Shown here: piece after piece, positions 25,429 through 35,088 of the stretch
Layout: each line of letters opens with the position of its first letter
How positions within the stretch are numbered: position 1 is the stretch's first letter
NCBI RefSeq assembly: GCF_000172635.2
Contig: NC_018632.1
Coordinates: forward strand, 4,402,001 to 4,466,000
Direction of reading: 5' to 3'
DNA length: 64,000 bases
Source of the DNA: Alteromonas macleodii ATCC 27126
GTDB taxonomy: Bacteria > Pseudomonadota > Gammaproteobacteria > Enterobacterales > Alteromonadaceae
Position numbers and translations under genes: made by a program
The notes under the pieces: generated by a model
Seen by the model: the letters and a program-made list of their open reading frames with translations, nothing else
Told to the model about the DNA's origin: nothing
The model's database searches: none

Positions 25429-26574
25429 ATGACCACAATTAAAAGCCAACAAATTTGGGTAGACCAGCAAAACCTTGCCAACACTAACGTTGTTTCCCGC
25501 GATATAAACATCAGCGACTTACAGCAAGACGAAGTATTGCTTGAGACAGACAGCTTTGGCTTTTCTGCCAACAACATCACCTATGCTGCACTGGGTTTTA
25601 AAATGGGCTATTGGGGCTTTTTCCCTGCAAAGAGTGATAATGACGTTGATGAAGCACATGGCTTCGGTATTGTGCCCGTTTGGGGCTTTGCTACCGTTAA
25701 GGCGTCTTGTCATAGCGATATCAAAGTAGGTGAAAAGGTGTTCGGCTACCTGCCTATGGCTAGCCATTGGGTGATAAAAGCTGGAAAAGTTGCCCCTCAC
25801 GGCTTTTCAGACATCCACGAAAAACGGAAAAGCATTAGCCCTGTTTACGATCAATATCTTCGCTGTGCCGCCGACCCCGGCTACGACAAAAACCGCGAAG
25901 CATGGCAGCTTAATTTTAGACCCCTTTATATGACTTCGTTTGTTCTCGATGACTATGTGGCAGAGAAAGCAAACAATGAAACCTTACTGTTGTCGAGCGC
26001 TTCGAGTAAAACCGCATTGGGTACAGCGCAACTACTTAAAGACCAGAAGGCCTCTCGAAACGCAAGCTATAAGGTGGTTGGGCTAACCTCGAAACAAAAC
26101 GTGGATATGGTAAAAGCGTCCGGTTGCTACGATGAAGTGTATAGCTATGACGAACTCTCAGCCCTAAGTAGCGAAGGCAATAGCAGTAAAAGCAGCGATG
26201 CGCGCTACTGGCTGCTTGATTTCGCTGCCAACGGTACGTTGATTAATGACCTTACCAAGCAGCTTGGCGACAGCCTGAGCGACGTTACACTCATTGGTGC
26301 GACAGATTGGAAAGCCCAAGAGAAGCCCAACCCCAAATTGCTCAATGCAGAGATATTTTTCGCGCCAGCTCGCGTGAAACTGCGCCAACATGAATGGGGG
26401 CACGAGGCCTTTTTGGCAAAATACGCCAGTGCATGGAAACGCTTCGAAGAGAAAGTGAGCGATCAGTTTTATGAGCAATCGCACCGCGGAGCTGATGCTA
26501 TAACGCAGTTATATTTAGAAACGCTTAATGGAACAGCGCAAACAAAAGCCCTTAACGTCGTCACTTTTGATTAG
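25429..26574 (+). CDS. DUF2855 family protein, MDR-like
   Basis: 381 aa from the ATG at 25429; the upstream TTG at 25408 lies inside the repeat array and has no ribosome site. The pattern VLLETDSFGFSANNITYAALG, GFFPA, VWGFATVKASCHSDIKVGEKVFGYLP and LLSSASSKTALGTAQLL belongs to the DUF2855 family, distant relatives of zinc-free quinone oxidoreductases. An NAD(P)-binding Rossmann region (around 195-280) is present but lacks a clear GxGxxG. Reaction unknown. It is 154 bases after the phosphoribulokinase gene, same strand. Confidence 0.8.
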   Translation: MTTIKSQQIWVDQQNLANTNVVSRDINISDLQQDEVLLETDSFGFSANNITYAALGFKMGYWGFFPAKSDNDVDEAHGFGIVPVWGFATVKASCHSDIKVGEKVFGYLPMASHWVIKAGKVAPHGFSDIHEKRKSISPVYDQYLRCAADPGYDKNREAWQLNFRPLYMTSFVLDDYVAEKANNETLLLSSASSKTALGTAQLLKDQKASRNASYKVVGLTSKQNVDMVKASGCYDEVYSYDELSALSSEGNSSKSSDARYWLLDFAANGTLINDLTKQLGDSLSDVTLIGATDWKAQEKPNPKLLNAEIFFAPARVKLRQHEWGHEAFLAKYASAWKRFEEKVSDQFYEQSHRGADAITQLYLETLNGTAQTKALNVVTFD

Positions 26575-26708
26575 CGCCTCTTAAGGATTACAACTTGAAC
26601 TGCTGATGTGTTGTTGCAGTGCCTACGTTTTTTACAGCTTGTAATCAACGGCAGTTCTCAATAAGTTTAGGGAGGAGAAATGCTTAACTGCCTCCTTTTC
26701 TCTAAAGC

Positions 26709-26752
26709 TTGCTGGGCCTTTGCTGGGTCTTTACTGGGTCATTGCTGGATTT
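26709..26752. repeat. 11-bp direct repeats upstream of ompR, four copies
   Basis: TTGCTGGGCCT, TTGCTGGGTCT, TTACTGGGTCA and TTGCTGGATTT stand head to tail at 26709-26752, one to three mismatches apart. The 11-bp period is about one helical turn, so bound proteins would line up on one face. The array lies 130-180 bases upstream of the ompR start. A possible -10 (TATAGT, 26851-26856) lies between them. Confidence 0.8.
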
Positions 26753-26885
26753 TGCTGTACATAAAAGAGCAACAGGCCCTAGACACTATTTGTAACAAAC
26801 ATCCCCTGCCTTTTACGCTTTTCTCGCTTTTGTATTTCACATCTTGTGGTTATAGTGAAACAAAAGTAAAACGAAAGGTATGAGT

Positions 26886-27608
26886 ATGGGTCAGGAAACC
26901 TCTAAAATTCTCGTTGTTGATGATGACATGCGTCTGCGCAGCCTATTAGAGCGCTATTTGCTTGAGCAGGGCTATCAAGTTCGCAGTGCGGCTAACGCAG
27001 AACAAATGGACAGACTGCTTGAGCGCGAGAATTTTCATTTAATGGTTTTGGACCTTATGCTACCTGGCGAAGACGGCTTGTCTATTTGCCGCCGATTGCG
27101 CCAGCAAGAAAACGACATGCCCATTATTATGCTTACTGCAAAAGGCGATGAAGTTGACCGCATTATCGGCCTTGAAATGGGTGCAGACGATTATTTGCCT
27201 AAGCCATTTAACCCCCGCGAGCTACTAGCGCGTGCTAAAGCGGTATTGCGCAGACGCAGCAGCGAAGCGCCGGGCGCGCCGTCTAAAGATGTGCAAATTG
27301 TGGAATTTGGCAATTACAAGCTGAACCTCGCCACCCGTGAGATGACAGCTGGCGATACGCCTTTAACACTGACAAGCGGCGAGTTTGCGGTATTAAAATC
27401 TTTGGTTACTCACCCCCGCGAGCCATTGTCGCGAGACAAACTGATGAACCTAGCGCGTGGTCGCGACTACAGCGCATTAGAGCGCAGTATTGACGTTCAG
27501 GTTTCACGCTTACGAAGAATGCTTGAAGAAGACCCTGCCAACCCTCGTTATATACAAACTGTATGGGGATTGGGCTACGTATTCGTGCCTGATGGCGAAC
27601 AAGTTTAG
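26886..27608 (+). CDS. ompR: Osmolarity response regulator OmpR
   Basis: 240 aa. The receiver domain contains KILVVDDDMRLRSLLERYL, the phosphorylated Asp in MVLDLMLPGEDG (D56) and DDYLPKPFNPREL. The winged-helix DNA-binding domain has PLTLTSGEFAVLK, PREPLSRDKLMNLARGRDYS and YIQTVWGLGYVF. It is nearly identical in layout to Escherichia OmpR. Two ATGs are close: the one at 26886 has AAAGG at 7 bases and is preferred, while 26880 would have only one base of spacing. It precedes envZ with a 135-base gap, where enteric genes overlap. Confidence 0.97.
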   Translation: MGQETSKILVVDDDMRLRSLLERYLLEQGYQVRSAANAEQMDRLLERENFHLMVLDLMLPGEDGLSICRRLRQQENDMPIIMLTAKGDEVDRIIGLEMGADDYLPKPFNPRELLARAKAVLRRRSSEAPGAPSKDVQIVEFGNYKLNLATREMTAGDTPLTLTSGEFAVLKSLVTHPREPLSRDKLMNLARGRDYSALERSIDVQVSRLRRMLEEDPANPRYIQTVWGLGYVFVPDGEQV

Positions 27609-27743
27609 CACCTATGACTGATACGGCGGGCTCTACCGTCTTGGCCTGTGCGCAAGTGAAGTATGTTTACTCATGACCCCTAATTATGCGTTTACCTACT
27701 GCCATTCCAAACTCTGGCTTATGATTCAAAGCGACGGCATGTT

Positions 27744-29063
27744 ATGCGTTTAATTCCCAAAAGTGCATTTGGCCAAACCGTCATGCTTATTGGCGTGCTG
27801 TTGCTTATTAATCAGATTGTGTCCTACATCTCTGTTACCTATTACTTTATTCAGCCCAGCTACCAACAAATTAACAGCTTATTGGCCACCCAAGTAAAAT
27901 CTGTGCTCGCCAACGACTTGTTGGTGACTAACCAAGAAACCCGCGACCGCTATTTTCAAAAAACCCAGGTACAGGTCTTTGACGAAAGCGTTGCCAAACA
28001 GAATGGATTAGAGAGCGCCGTATACTATAGCTATATTTCTTCTCAGGTTAGCGAGCAGCTCCGGCAGCTTGCAGATGTGCGCATTAGCACCACCACGCAG
28101 GCCAGTGACGAAAATGCGCCATACATTGTTTGGATATCCCTGAACCGCTACCCAGATACGTGGATCTCTATTCCTATTTCAGGACTTAACGAAGCGAATA
28201 TATCCCCTCTGACTATGTATTTAATGGTAATTGGCATATTGAGTGTGGCCGGGGGCTGGTTGTTTGTAAGACGCATGACGCGTCCATTGTCAGCCCTGCA
28301 AAAAGCAGCAATAGCGGTGGGTAAAGGCGAGCACCCGGCGCCGCTTCGCGAACAAGGCAGCACCGAAATGATTCAGGTTACTCGGGCGTTTAACCGCATG
28401 AATCAGGGTATTAAGCAGCTTGAGAATGACCGAAATATTATGACAGCGGGCATTTCTCACGACTTGCGCACGCCGCTTACCCGTATTCGCCTAGCCTCAG
28501 AAATGCTGCCGGAAGACCAAGATTGGATAAAAGACGGCATTGTAAATGACATAGAAGACATGAACGCCATCATCGATCAGTTCATTGACTATGCACGCTA
28601 CGACACCGAAGAAGTCACTCAAGAAACTGATTTAAACGCGATTATTGCAGAGCTGGTACAAGCCAGACATTTAGACGACAAGCACCACATCGAACTCAAA
28701 CTCAACGCCATTCCTCCGCTGTCACTTCGGCGAATTGCAATGAAACGCGTGATCGACAACCTCATCGAAAATGCTTTCAAGTACGGCTCGGACGATATTG
28801 CAATTAGCAGCTTTTACAATCGCCACGAAAAGCGCGTGTATTGCAAAGTACGCGACTTTGGCCCGGGAATACCGGAAGCGGAGCTTGACGGTGTATTCAT
28901 GCCGTTTGCACAAGGCGACAAAGCCCGCAATTCGTCAGGTTCAGGCCTTGGCCTTGCCATAATAAGGCGAATTGTAGAAGCTCACGATGGTGAGGTGACG
29001 TTGCGAAATCATCCTCAGCAGGGCTTGGTCGCAGAGTTTTATTTACCCTATCAAACCCATTAA
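27744..29063 (+). CDS. envZ: Osmosensor histidine kinase EnvZ
   Basis: 439 aa inner-membrane sensor for OmpR. TM1 is near 10-38, the periplasmic loop 39-153, TM2 near 155-175, then a HAMP domain ([14 protein letters not shown]). The phosphorylated His is in [14 protein letters not shown] (H239). The kinase domain has N-box [12 protein letters not shown]1 DFGPGIP and G2 [14 protein letters not shown]. Its position directly after ompR settles the name. It converges on the MFS gene 27 bases later, with no clear terminator between. Confidence 0.96.
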   Translation: MRLIPKSAFGQTVMLIGVLLLINQIVSYISVTYYFIQPSYQQINSLLATQVKSVLANDLLVTNQETRDRYFQKTQVQVFDESVAKQNGLESAVYYSYISSQVSEQLRQLADVRISTTTQASDENAPYIVWISLNRYPDTWISIPISGLNEANISPLTMYLMVIGILSVAGGWLFVRRMTRPLSALQKAAIAVGKGEHPAPLREQGSTEMIQVTRAFNRMNQGIKQLENDRNIMTAGISHDLRTPLTRIRLASEMLPEDQDWIKDGIVNDIEDMNAIIDQFIDYARYDTEEVTQETDLNAIIAELVQARHLDDKHHIELKLNAIPPLSLRRIAMKRVIDNLIENAFKYGSDDIAISSFYNRHEKRVYCKVRDFGPGIPEAELDGVFMPFAQGDKARNSSGSGLGLAIIRRIVEAHDGEVTLRNHPQQGLVAEFYLPYQTH

Positions 29064-29089
29064 GCCCAAAAACACTACACGGATTGGTA

Positions 29090-30262
29090 TTAGCTTCTGT
29101 GGTACTTAATTTTTCGGCTGTATCCATAAGATGCCAACCACAGCACGCAGCCGCCAAGTGGGATCACCCAAAACGCTGTAGTAAGTGGAGCAAAGTTCGC
29201 CCATAGTCCAGTAGAAAACGATGCCACTTGAACGCCTGTAGAGTTACCGATAATTGAAATACCAGAAAGTACGGGGCCGTTGTCACTGTCGATATTCATT
29301 GCAGCAGAAAGTGCTAGTGGGAAGAGCCCACCTAGCCCTAAGCCGAGCAGTAAATTACCTGCGCCAATCCCGTAAAATGAAGGCATTAACTTCAGTGCGA
29401 ATACACCCGCTAGCGATGCTGTTGCCATGAGCACAATCATTCGGTGTACCGATACAAATCGCAGTAAAAACGGGAAGGTAAGACGACTGATCACCATGCC
29501 AGCGGTAAAAAATGCCAGTAAGTTTCTCGACTGTTCGCCGGTAAAGCCTAAGCCGTTTTGCGCATAGCTCACAAACCAGTTCGCGTTACCAAATTCTACA
29601 GCACCATAGCCAAAGGTAAGCAAAGTTAGAAATATGAAAACAGGCTGCTTAATAATGACCCCAAATGCCAAGGTCTTTTTAGCCGCTTTAGGCTGACCTT
29701 TAAGCACTTTTGCCTGAGAACGCGCCGCAATAAATGCGTAGCACGAAAGCACAATCATAACGCCTGCCAACACCTGAATAGGTAAACGCCAGTTGTGCTC
29801 AACAAGGTATAACAGCGTTACAAAGAACGACGCCGCAAAAGTTCCTAAACTGAACATAAAATCCATTAAGCCCATCATAGTAAAGCGCTTTTCTGCGTAC
29901 ATTCGTGCAATAAGCGTGTGGCCAATAGTAAATATTGTTGAGCTCACCACACCGATTAATACCGCTAACACCAAAAACCACTGCCAAGCGGTAAGTACTG
30001 ACACAAGCAGCAACAGCGCCGTATTCATACTGAATAACGTGGCTAATAGCGGCATATACTCAAAGCGACTGGCATACTTGCCACCAATCACAGCGCCTAA
30101 CATCATGCCTACAGAGAAGAGCGAAAAAAGTGCGCCACTGACTACTTCAGACATTTGCAAATCGGCTGCAATATCTGGCAGTAATATTCCCCACAAGAGA
30201 AACAATTTACCAATTAGAAAAAAACCAGCGAAAATAACGATGGTGGCAGGAAGTCGGCTCAT
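29090..30262 (-). CDS. MFS transporter, probable sugar permease
   Basis: 390 aa, twelve predicted membrane helices. MFS marks include the loop after TM2 (GGKYASRFEYMP, a degenerate motif A) and the symmetrical second half beginning near KTLAFGVIIKQPVF. It lies 140 bases downstream of the GH31 gene on the same strand, a pairing that suggests uptake of a glucose-containing sugar released or remodelled by that enzyme. The family layout resembles FucP/TsgA-type permeases. Substrate is inferred only from context. Confidence 0.8.
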   Translation of the reverse strand: MSRLPATIVIFAGFFLIGKLFLLWGILLPDIAADLQMSEVVSGALFSLFSVGMMLGAVIGGKYASRFEYMPLLATLFSMNTALLLLVSVLTAWQWFLVLAVLIGVVSSTIFTIGHTLIARMYAEKRFTMMGLMDFMFSLGTFAASFFVTLLYLVEHNWRLPIQVLAGVMIVLSCYAFIAARSQAKVLKGQPKAAKKTLAFGVIIKQPVFIFLTLLTFGYGAVEFGNANWFVSYAQNGLGFTGEQSRNLLAFFTAGMVISRLTFPFLLRFVSVHRMIVLMATASLAGVFALKLMPSFYGIGAGNLLLGLGLGGLFPLALSAAMNIDSDNGPVLSGISIIGNSTGVQVASFSTGLWANFAPLTTAFWVIPLGGCVLWLASYGYSRKIKYHRS

Positions 30263-30402
30263 TTAGGCTCCATGGCTGATATCAGTAGAAAGACATCCGA
30301 TTTAGGCGTGAGGGCACAGCGTAGTTATGCCCTTGACCACAAAGTGAACCTTTTGAGGGCGCTGACCTTTACTGTGCAAGAAAGAACAGCAGCCCTTAAT
30401 TA

Positions 30403-32832
30403 TCACATAATCACTACCTTTACAGATTGCTGATAATCGCAAGAAATTGCAAGTGAAAGCGTTTTCCCTTTTTCATCCCACATTACAGGCACGCTCCTGC
30501 CATCAAGTGAAACACTCTGTGGTTTTTCGCTTAAACCGTGCACGACGTAAGTGATGTCTCGCTGCTTAGGCATACCTATATAGCTGCCTTCGCTATCAAG
30601 CGTCAGGGTTAATGCGGCCTTTTCGTCTAATGACGCACTGAGCAGTAGTTTGGTGTACAAGCCTTTTTTGACAGACGCTGGATTTTTGCCGTCATCCTCG
30701 TAATAAGTATATGAAGATGAATTCACTGAATTGTCATGCCAGTAATGCATTTCTATTTTACGGGCATCAAACTGCTCTGTGCGGCTAAGCCCTTTAGTCA
30801 TTGGCATAAAGCTTCCCGCTTTTACCCACACTGGGTAATTATCTTGGCTTAGCGGGTAGTTAACGGTTTGACCACCTTGGTATTTCGTATCAGAGAAAAA
30901 ATCAAACCATACGCCTTCGGGTAACTTGGTCGGCCACACCGTTTGGTTAGCGCTCGTCACAGGCGAAACTAACAGACCATCGCCCCACAGATAACTGTCT
31001 GCATTTTCAAACCAATCGCTTTCACCGTACGCCATAGCTAACGGACGCATTAATGGCGTACCGTAAAGCGCATTTTCAAAGGCCAATGAATAGTTATAAG
31101 GCAGCATGTCATAGCGAAGTTGGATAAACTTGCGCGCAATAGACTTTACGGGGTCGGCGTGGAAAATTGGCTCCGGCGCAATATTGTCTTGAGCATGAGG
31201 CCTAAATACCGGTGAAAAGGTACCGAACTGAAGCCATCTTGTATAAAGCTCGGGATCAAAGGTTTCGCCTCCAGCAAACCCACCTAAGTCGGAATGGGTA
31301 TACGCCATTCCAAAAACACTCATTTGAAGTGCCAACTCTACCTGAGGTTTAAGTCCGCCCCAGCTTCGACTCACATCGCCTGTCCACGGCACCATGCCGT
31401 ACCGTTGACTGCCCAAAAAGCCTGATCGCATCAGCACAAAGGGGCGCGTGTCGGGTTGTAGCGCAGTTAAATTGTTATACACGGTTTTCGCCCACTGATG
31501 ACCGTAGGCATTGTGCACTTCTGCGCCGCTTACTTTTGTAGACTGCCACATGTGCTGAATATCGTCAGGGTGCACTTCTGGCTCACCCAGGTCGCCCCAC
31601 CAGCCGGCAACACCCTGTGCAGCAAGCTTTTCATAATATTGCCAAAACCAATCTTGACCCGCTTCACTGAACACATCGACAAGGCCGGTATTGCCAAAAT
31701 AAAAATCGAAGGTATACGGCGCACCGTTATCGTTTTGAGCAAGGGCATTATTGGCAACGGCGCTTTCCCATTGTTTTGATGTCGTAAGAATAAAAGGCTC
31801 TGTTATCAGCACGGTTTTCACGTCTTGAGCGCGTAGCTCACTAATCATTTTCTCGGGCTCAGGGAAAGTGGCGGCGTCCCAACTTAAGTTCCCCATGTGC
31901 CCCTTAATGTCTTTGCCAAACCAATATAAATCGAGCACTACGGCATCAACGGGAATATCTTGCGTATTAAAGGCATCGACAACATCCATCACCTCATTTT
32001 GAGATTTATAGCCAAATCGAGATGCAAAGTTACCCAGCAGCCAACGCGGTGGAAGCGGCTGTTTTCCCGTGACTGCAACGGTAGACCTTACTGTATCTTC
32101 TAAATTTTCACCCAACACCATGATGTAGCTAGCACGGCCGCCTTGTGCCTTAAATAACAACTCGTCGCTGTTCGTTTTGCCAATATCTAGCTCGCCAGAA
32201 GCGGTGTTATCGAACAATACGCTGTAGTTTTTTGACGACATCACAGCCGACAAACCAAAGTACATCTGATTTGAAGACGTGGTGTACCCATAATGTGCTT
32301 TGTTATATAGCGGCATGCTATGACCACGACGATCCATACCTAAAACGCGCTGGCCGCCACCATAGAGTTTTTCGTTTTTATCTAACGCAAACGACAGGCT
32401 GACGCCTTTACTGGAAATACTTAGTCCGCCTTGCTCTTTCGCGACAATTTTGCCGTTAACAGAATAACTGATAGCGTGCGTCGCCTTATCAACATGCGCT
32501 GCAATATTATTGAGTTTTAAGATTAGGGTTGTCGCAGTTTCAACTAGCTCTACATCATTAGCTTTTTTGTCTGTAACATCAGTCAACGCGGGCTCGGGAA
32601 GCGCCATAGACGGTAGATTTGCGTAAGGCGTGCCATTATCATCAGTAAGATACGTTACTTGAAAGCCACTATCGTGCAACGCGCTTATCGTGAAGTCATT
32701 GGTATCCGTATCAATATTTAGCGTTGCTTTTTCGAGTGTCGCTGTTTGAACTTCGGCTACCGTATTTACCGAGAAAAATGCCAAACCAGCACATGCAAGT
32801 GCTATACGCTGTTTCCTGTCTATCATGCTCAA
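30403..32832 (-). CDS. GH31 alpha-glucosidase / 4-alpha-glucosyltransferase
   Basis: 809 aa with a signal peptide-like N-terminus (LACAGLAFFSVNTVAE). It has an N-terminal beta-sandwich with LYGGGQRVLGMDRRG, a (beta/alpha)8 barrel with VVLDLYWFGKDIKGHMG, the nucleophile in GWWGDLGEPEVHP (D414), and the acid/base candidate in PWTGDVSRSWGG (D486). The DLYWFGKDIKGH segment is as in Cellvibrio Agd31B-type enzymes, which transfer single glucosyl units between alpha-1,4-glucans, so transglucosylase is as likely as hydrolase. The C-terminal DUF5110-like sandwich follows. Probably periplasmic or outer-membrane. Three 18-bp repeats stand directly upstream. Confidence 0.88.
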   Translation of the reverse strand: MSMIDRKQRIALACAGLAFFSVNTVAEVQTATLEKATLNIDTDTNDFTISALHDSGFQVTYLTDDNGTPYANLPSMALPEPALTDVTDKKANDVELVETATTLILKLNNIAAHVDKATHAISYSVNGKIVAKEQGGLSISSKGVSLSFALDKNEKLYGGGQRVLGMDRRGHSMPLYNKAHYGYTTSSNQMYFGLSAVMSSKNYSVLFDNTASGELDIGKTNSDELLFKAQGGRASYIMVLGENLEDTVRSTVAVTGKQPLPPRWLLGNFASRFGYKSQNEVMDVVDAFNTQDIPVDAVVLDLYWFGKDIKGHMGNLSWDAATFPEPEKMISELRAQDVKTVLITEPFILTTSKQWESAVANNALAQNDNGAPYTFDFYFGNTGLVDVFSEAGQDWFWQYYEKLAAQGVAGWWGDLGEPEVHPDDIQHMWQSTKVSGAEVHNAYGHQWAKTVYNNLTALQPDTRPFVLMRSGFLGSQRYGMVPWTGDVSRSWGGLKPQVELALQMSVFGMAYTHSDLGGFAGGETFDPELYTRWLQFGTFSPVFRPHAQDNIAPEPIFHADPVKSIARKFIQLRYDMLPYNYSLAFENALYGTPLMRPLAMAYGESDWFENADSYLWGDGLLVSPVTSANQTVWPTKLPEGVWFDFFSDTKYQGGQTVNYPLSQDNYPVWVKAGSFMPMTKGLSRTEQFDARKIEMHYWHDNSVNSSSYTYYEDDGKNPASVKKGLYTKLLLSASLDEKAALTLTLDSEGSYIGMPKQRDITYVVHGLSEKPQSVSLDGRSVPVMWDEKGKTLSLAISCDYQQSVKVVIM

Positions 32833-32852
32833 AACCTTCTTTATGCTTCAAA

Positions 32853-32906
32853 GCGAAGCGCACCTAATTAGCGAACCGCACTTAATTAACGAAGCGCGCT
32901 TAATTA
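32853..32906. repeat. Three 18-bp direct repeats upstream of GH31
   Basis: GCGAAGCGCACCTAATTA (32853-32870), GCGAACCGCACTTAATTA (32871-32888) and ACGAAGCGCGCTTAATTA (32889-32906) follow one another with two to four mismatches per pair. They lie 21-74 bases upstream of the GH31 start, exactly where a promoter would be. On the GH31 strand they read TTAATTA(A/G)G(C/T)GC.. with an AT-rich end, like repeated operator half-sites. Confidence 0.85.
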
Positions 32907-32998
32907 AAGCCTTCTTGTGTACGGTGAATGATAGCTAGTGCCTTGCTCAACTTAAATAAACATACGTATTCATAATGTTAAATTTGTTAACAACAACA

Positions 32999-33026
32999 CA
33001 AAAAAAGCCCGCAACACGGTGCGGGC
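32999..33026 (-). terminator. Terminator after pckA
   Basis: Stem GCCCGCA/TGCGGGC with loop ACACGG (33007-33026). The adjoining run of A at 32999-33006 becomes an eight-base U-run on the minus strand, 54 bases after the pckA stop. Confidence 0.88.
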
Positions 33027-33079
33027 AAAACATCAATCACGTTGAGTGTGATGAACGTTGGGAAGGGGCGAACCGAGTG

Positions 33080-34642
33080 TTAGTTACCCGGCCCGGCTTT
33101 AACGATAGCGTCGCTAACGTCGTATTTTTCGAAGTTCTGTTTAAAGTCGTTAACTAAGTTAGCGGCGTATTCGTTGTACTTCTCTTTGTCTGCCCACGTG
33201 TTTTGTGGCACAAGCAAATTGCTGTCTACACCGTCTATTGCCACTGGCACATCTAGGTTTAATGCGTCAATGTGCTGGGTTTCAACATCAGCTAAGTTAC
33301 CCGATACAATCGCATCGATGATGGCGCGCGTGGTAGGGATATCAAAACGGCTACCTGTGCCGTAAGGGCCGCCTGTCCAACCGGTATTAACCAAGTAAAC
33401 CTTAGCGCCAAACGCTTTAACACGCTTAATCAGAAGCTCTGCATATACGCCTGCTGGACGTGGGAAGAAAGGCGCACCAAAACAAGTTGAGAAGGTTGAT
33501 TCAATATCGCTTGTAGAGCCAATTTCAGTAGAGCCTACTTTCGCTGTGTAACCGCTTAGGAAGTGATACGCCGCAGCTTCTTCACTTAACACTGAAACAG
33601 GAGGCAATACGCCACTTACGTCACAGGTCAAAAATACAACCGAGCGAGGTTCGCCGCCTCGGTTTTCAGCAACGCGCTTTTCAATGTGTGAAAGCGGATA
33701 GGCCGCACGTGAGTTTTGGGTTAACGACGTGTCGGTATAGTCTGGCGTGCGTGTTTCATCAAGCACTACGTTTTCTAGGATGGTACCAAACTTGATAGCA
33801 TTCCAAATTACTGGCTCGTTCTTTTGAGATAGGTCGATACATTTAGCGTAGCAACCGCCTTCAATATTAAATACGCTACCTGGTGCCCAGCCGTGCTCGT
33901 CGTCACCAATCAAGAAGCGCTTAGGATCGGCTGAAAGCGTAGTTTTACCTGTGCCTGATAGACCGAAAAACAGAGTCACATCGCCTTCTTCACCCACGTT
34001 GGCAGAACAGTGCATAGGTAGCACGTCTTTTGCCGGAAGCAGGAAGTTTTGCACGGAGAACATGGCTTTTTTCATTTCACCTGCGTAACGCATGCCTGCA
34101 ATCAACACACGCTTTTTAGCGAAGTTGATGATAACTGTGCCGTCGCTGTTAGTGCCGTCACGCTCTGGCTCACAAGTGAAACCAGGTACGTTTAAGATTT
34201 GCCAGGGCTGATCGCCTTTAACATTCCATTGTTCAGGAATAATAAACAGGTTACGGGCAAAAACGTGCTGCCACGCGGTTTGCGTTCTTACTTCAAGCGA
34301 CAAAGCATGTTCAGGATCTGAGCCCACTTGAAGATGTGAAAGAAAGTGTTCTTGGGTAGACAGGTAGGCTTCAACGCGGTCCCACAGCGCATCAAATTTG
34401 TCAGCGTCAAAAGGCTTATTCACCTTGCCCCAATCGATGTCATTTTCGGTTGTTGACTCTTTAACGATAAATCTATCATTTGGAGAGCGACCGGTTCGTT
34501 TTCCGGTCTCAACGACAAGCGCCCCGTTTTTGTCAAGGACACCTTCGCCGCGCTTTACGGCGCGCTCGATAAGTTCTGCATTTGGCAGATCGGTGAGTGG
34601 CGTTACTTTCAGTTCCGTTTGAATTGAGGCTGCTGCGGTCAT
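33080..34642 (-). CDS. pckA: Phosphoenolpyruvate carboxykinase (ATP)
   Basis: Converts oxaloacetate to phosphoenolpyruvate using ATP, the entry of gluconeogenesis. 520 aa, typical. Kinase loop [16 protein letters not shown], metal and substrate segments [11 protein letters not shown] and [15 protein letters not shown], and near the start [13 protein letters not shown], which binds oxaloacetate. Its place between hslO and the ompR/envZ region is conserved from Escherichia to Vibrio. The 5' region contains a HexR-type palindrome at 34779-34793 and a CRP-like palindrome at 34899-34914, consistent with induction on non-sugar carbon. Confidence 0.97.
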   Translation of the reverse strand: MTAAASIQTELKVTPLTDLPNAELIERAVKRGEGVLDKNGALVVETGKRTGRSPNDRFIVKESTTENDIDWGKVNKPFDADKFDALWDRVEAYLSTQEHFLSHLQVGSDPEHALSLEVRTQTAWQHVFARNLFIIPEQWNVKGDQPWQILNVPGFTCEPERDGTNSDGTVIINFAKKRVLIAGMRYAGEMKKAMFSVQNFLLPAKDVLPMHCSANVGEEGDVTLFFGLSGTGKTTLSADPKRFLIGDDEHGWAPGSVFNIEGGCYAKCIDLSQKNEPVIWNAIKFGTILENVVLDETRTPDYTDTSLTQNSRAAYPLSHIEKRVAENRGGEPRSVVFLTCDVSGVLPPVSVLSEEAAAYHFLSGYTAKVGSTEIGSTSDIESTFSTCFGAPFFPRPAGVYAELLIKRVKAFGAKVYLVNTGWTGGPYGTGSRFDIPTTRAIIDAIVSGNLADVETQHIDALNLDVPVAIDGVDSNLLVPQNTWADKEKYNEYAANLVNDFKQNFEKYDVSDAIVKAGPGN

Positions 34643-34778
34643 GGCTGTTACCCTATATGTAATTTTTCAAAAGCACTTTCAAAAAAGTATCACCTCTTCG
34701 AGTGTAATGTAAACAAGGCCTAGCGCGCATTTATAAAACACATACTCACTATTTCTCATATGTTAATTTCATAAATAT

Positions 34779-34793
34779 TGTAAATTAATTACA
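34779..34793. promoter_or_regulatory. HexR-type operator upstream of pckA
   Basis: TGTAAATTAATTACA differs little from the HexR consensus TGTAATWWWATTACA known from Shewanella and relatives, in which HexR controls central carbon genes including pckA. It lies 137 bases upstream of the pckA start. The outer bases T and A extend the palindrome (TTGTAA/TTACAA). Confidence 0.6.
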
Positions 34794-34898
34794 AGGAAAG
34801 CCTTTTCCTTGGATATAAATGCAAAAATAAGGCGTAGAAAACCTATATTGATCGATGAATTTCAAAATAAAAAATGACAATTTTTTTTAGAAAGTGAA

Positions 34899-34914
34899 GG
34901 TGAAAATTTTCACC
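34899..34914. promoter_or_regulatory. CRP-like palindrome upstream of pckA
   Basis: GGTGAAAATTTTCACC is a perfect 16-bp palindrome with the GTGA-N6-TCAC core of CRP sites, differing from TGTGA-N6-TCACA at the outer base pair. It is 257 bases upstream of pckA, far for a class I site, so it may serve an unseen start or another regulator. Confidence 0.4.
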
Positions 34915-35038
34915 ACGACAGGAAGAAAAGGAAAATAGGATGATGTAGGAAAGTTAAACACTTACTACTGGGCATTTTTTAACCACAAGTGAAGTGTTGG
35001 GAAAATGAACCTATCTAGACGGTGAGAGATTCAGAAAC

Positions 35039-35067
35039 AAAAAAGCACCTTCGAAAGAAGGTGCTTT
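35039..35067 (-). terminator. Terminator after hslO
   Basis: Eleven-bp stem AAAGCACCTTC/GAAGGTGCTTT with GAAA loop (35042-35067); the A run at 35039-35044 gives a U-run on the minus strand. It closes the hslR-hslO unit 22 bases after the stop. The gap 34643-35038 otherwise contains the pckA control sites and AT-rich DNA only. Confidence 0.88.
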
Positions 35068-35088
35068 AACACAGCAGTAAACAAGTAG

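Noticed and set aside
26680..26883. 67-aa frame upstream of ompR
   Set aside because: It is largely made of the 11-bp repeats, overlaps the ompR leader and resembles no protein family.
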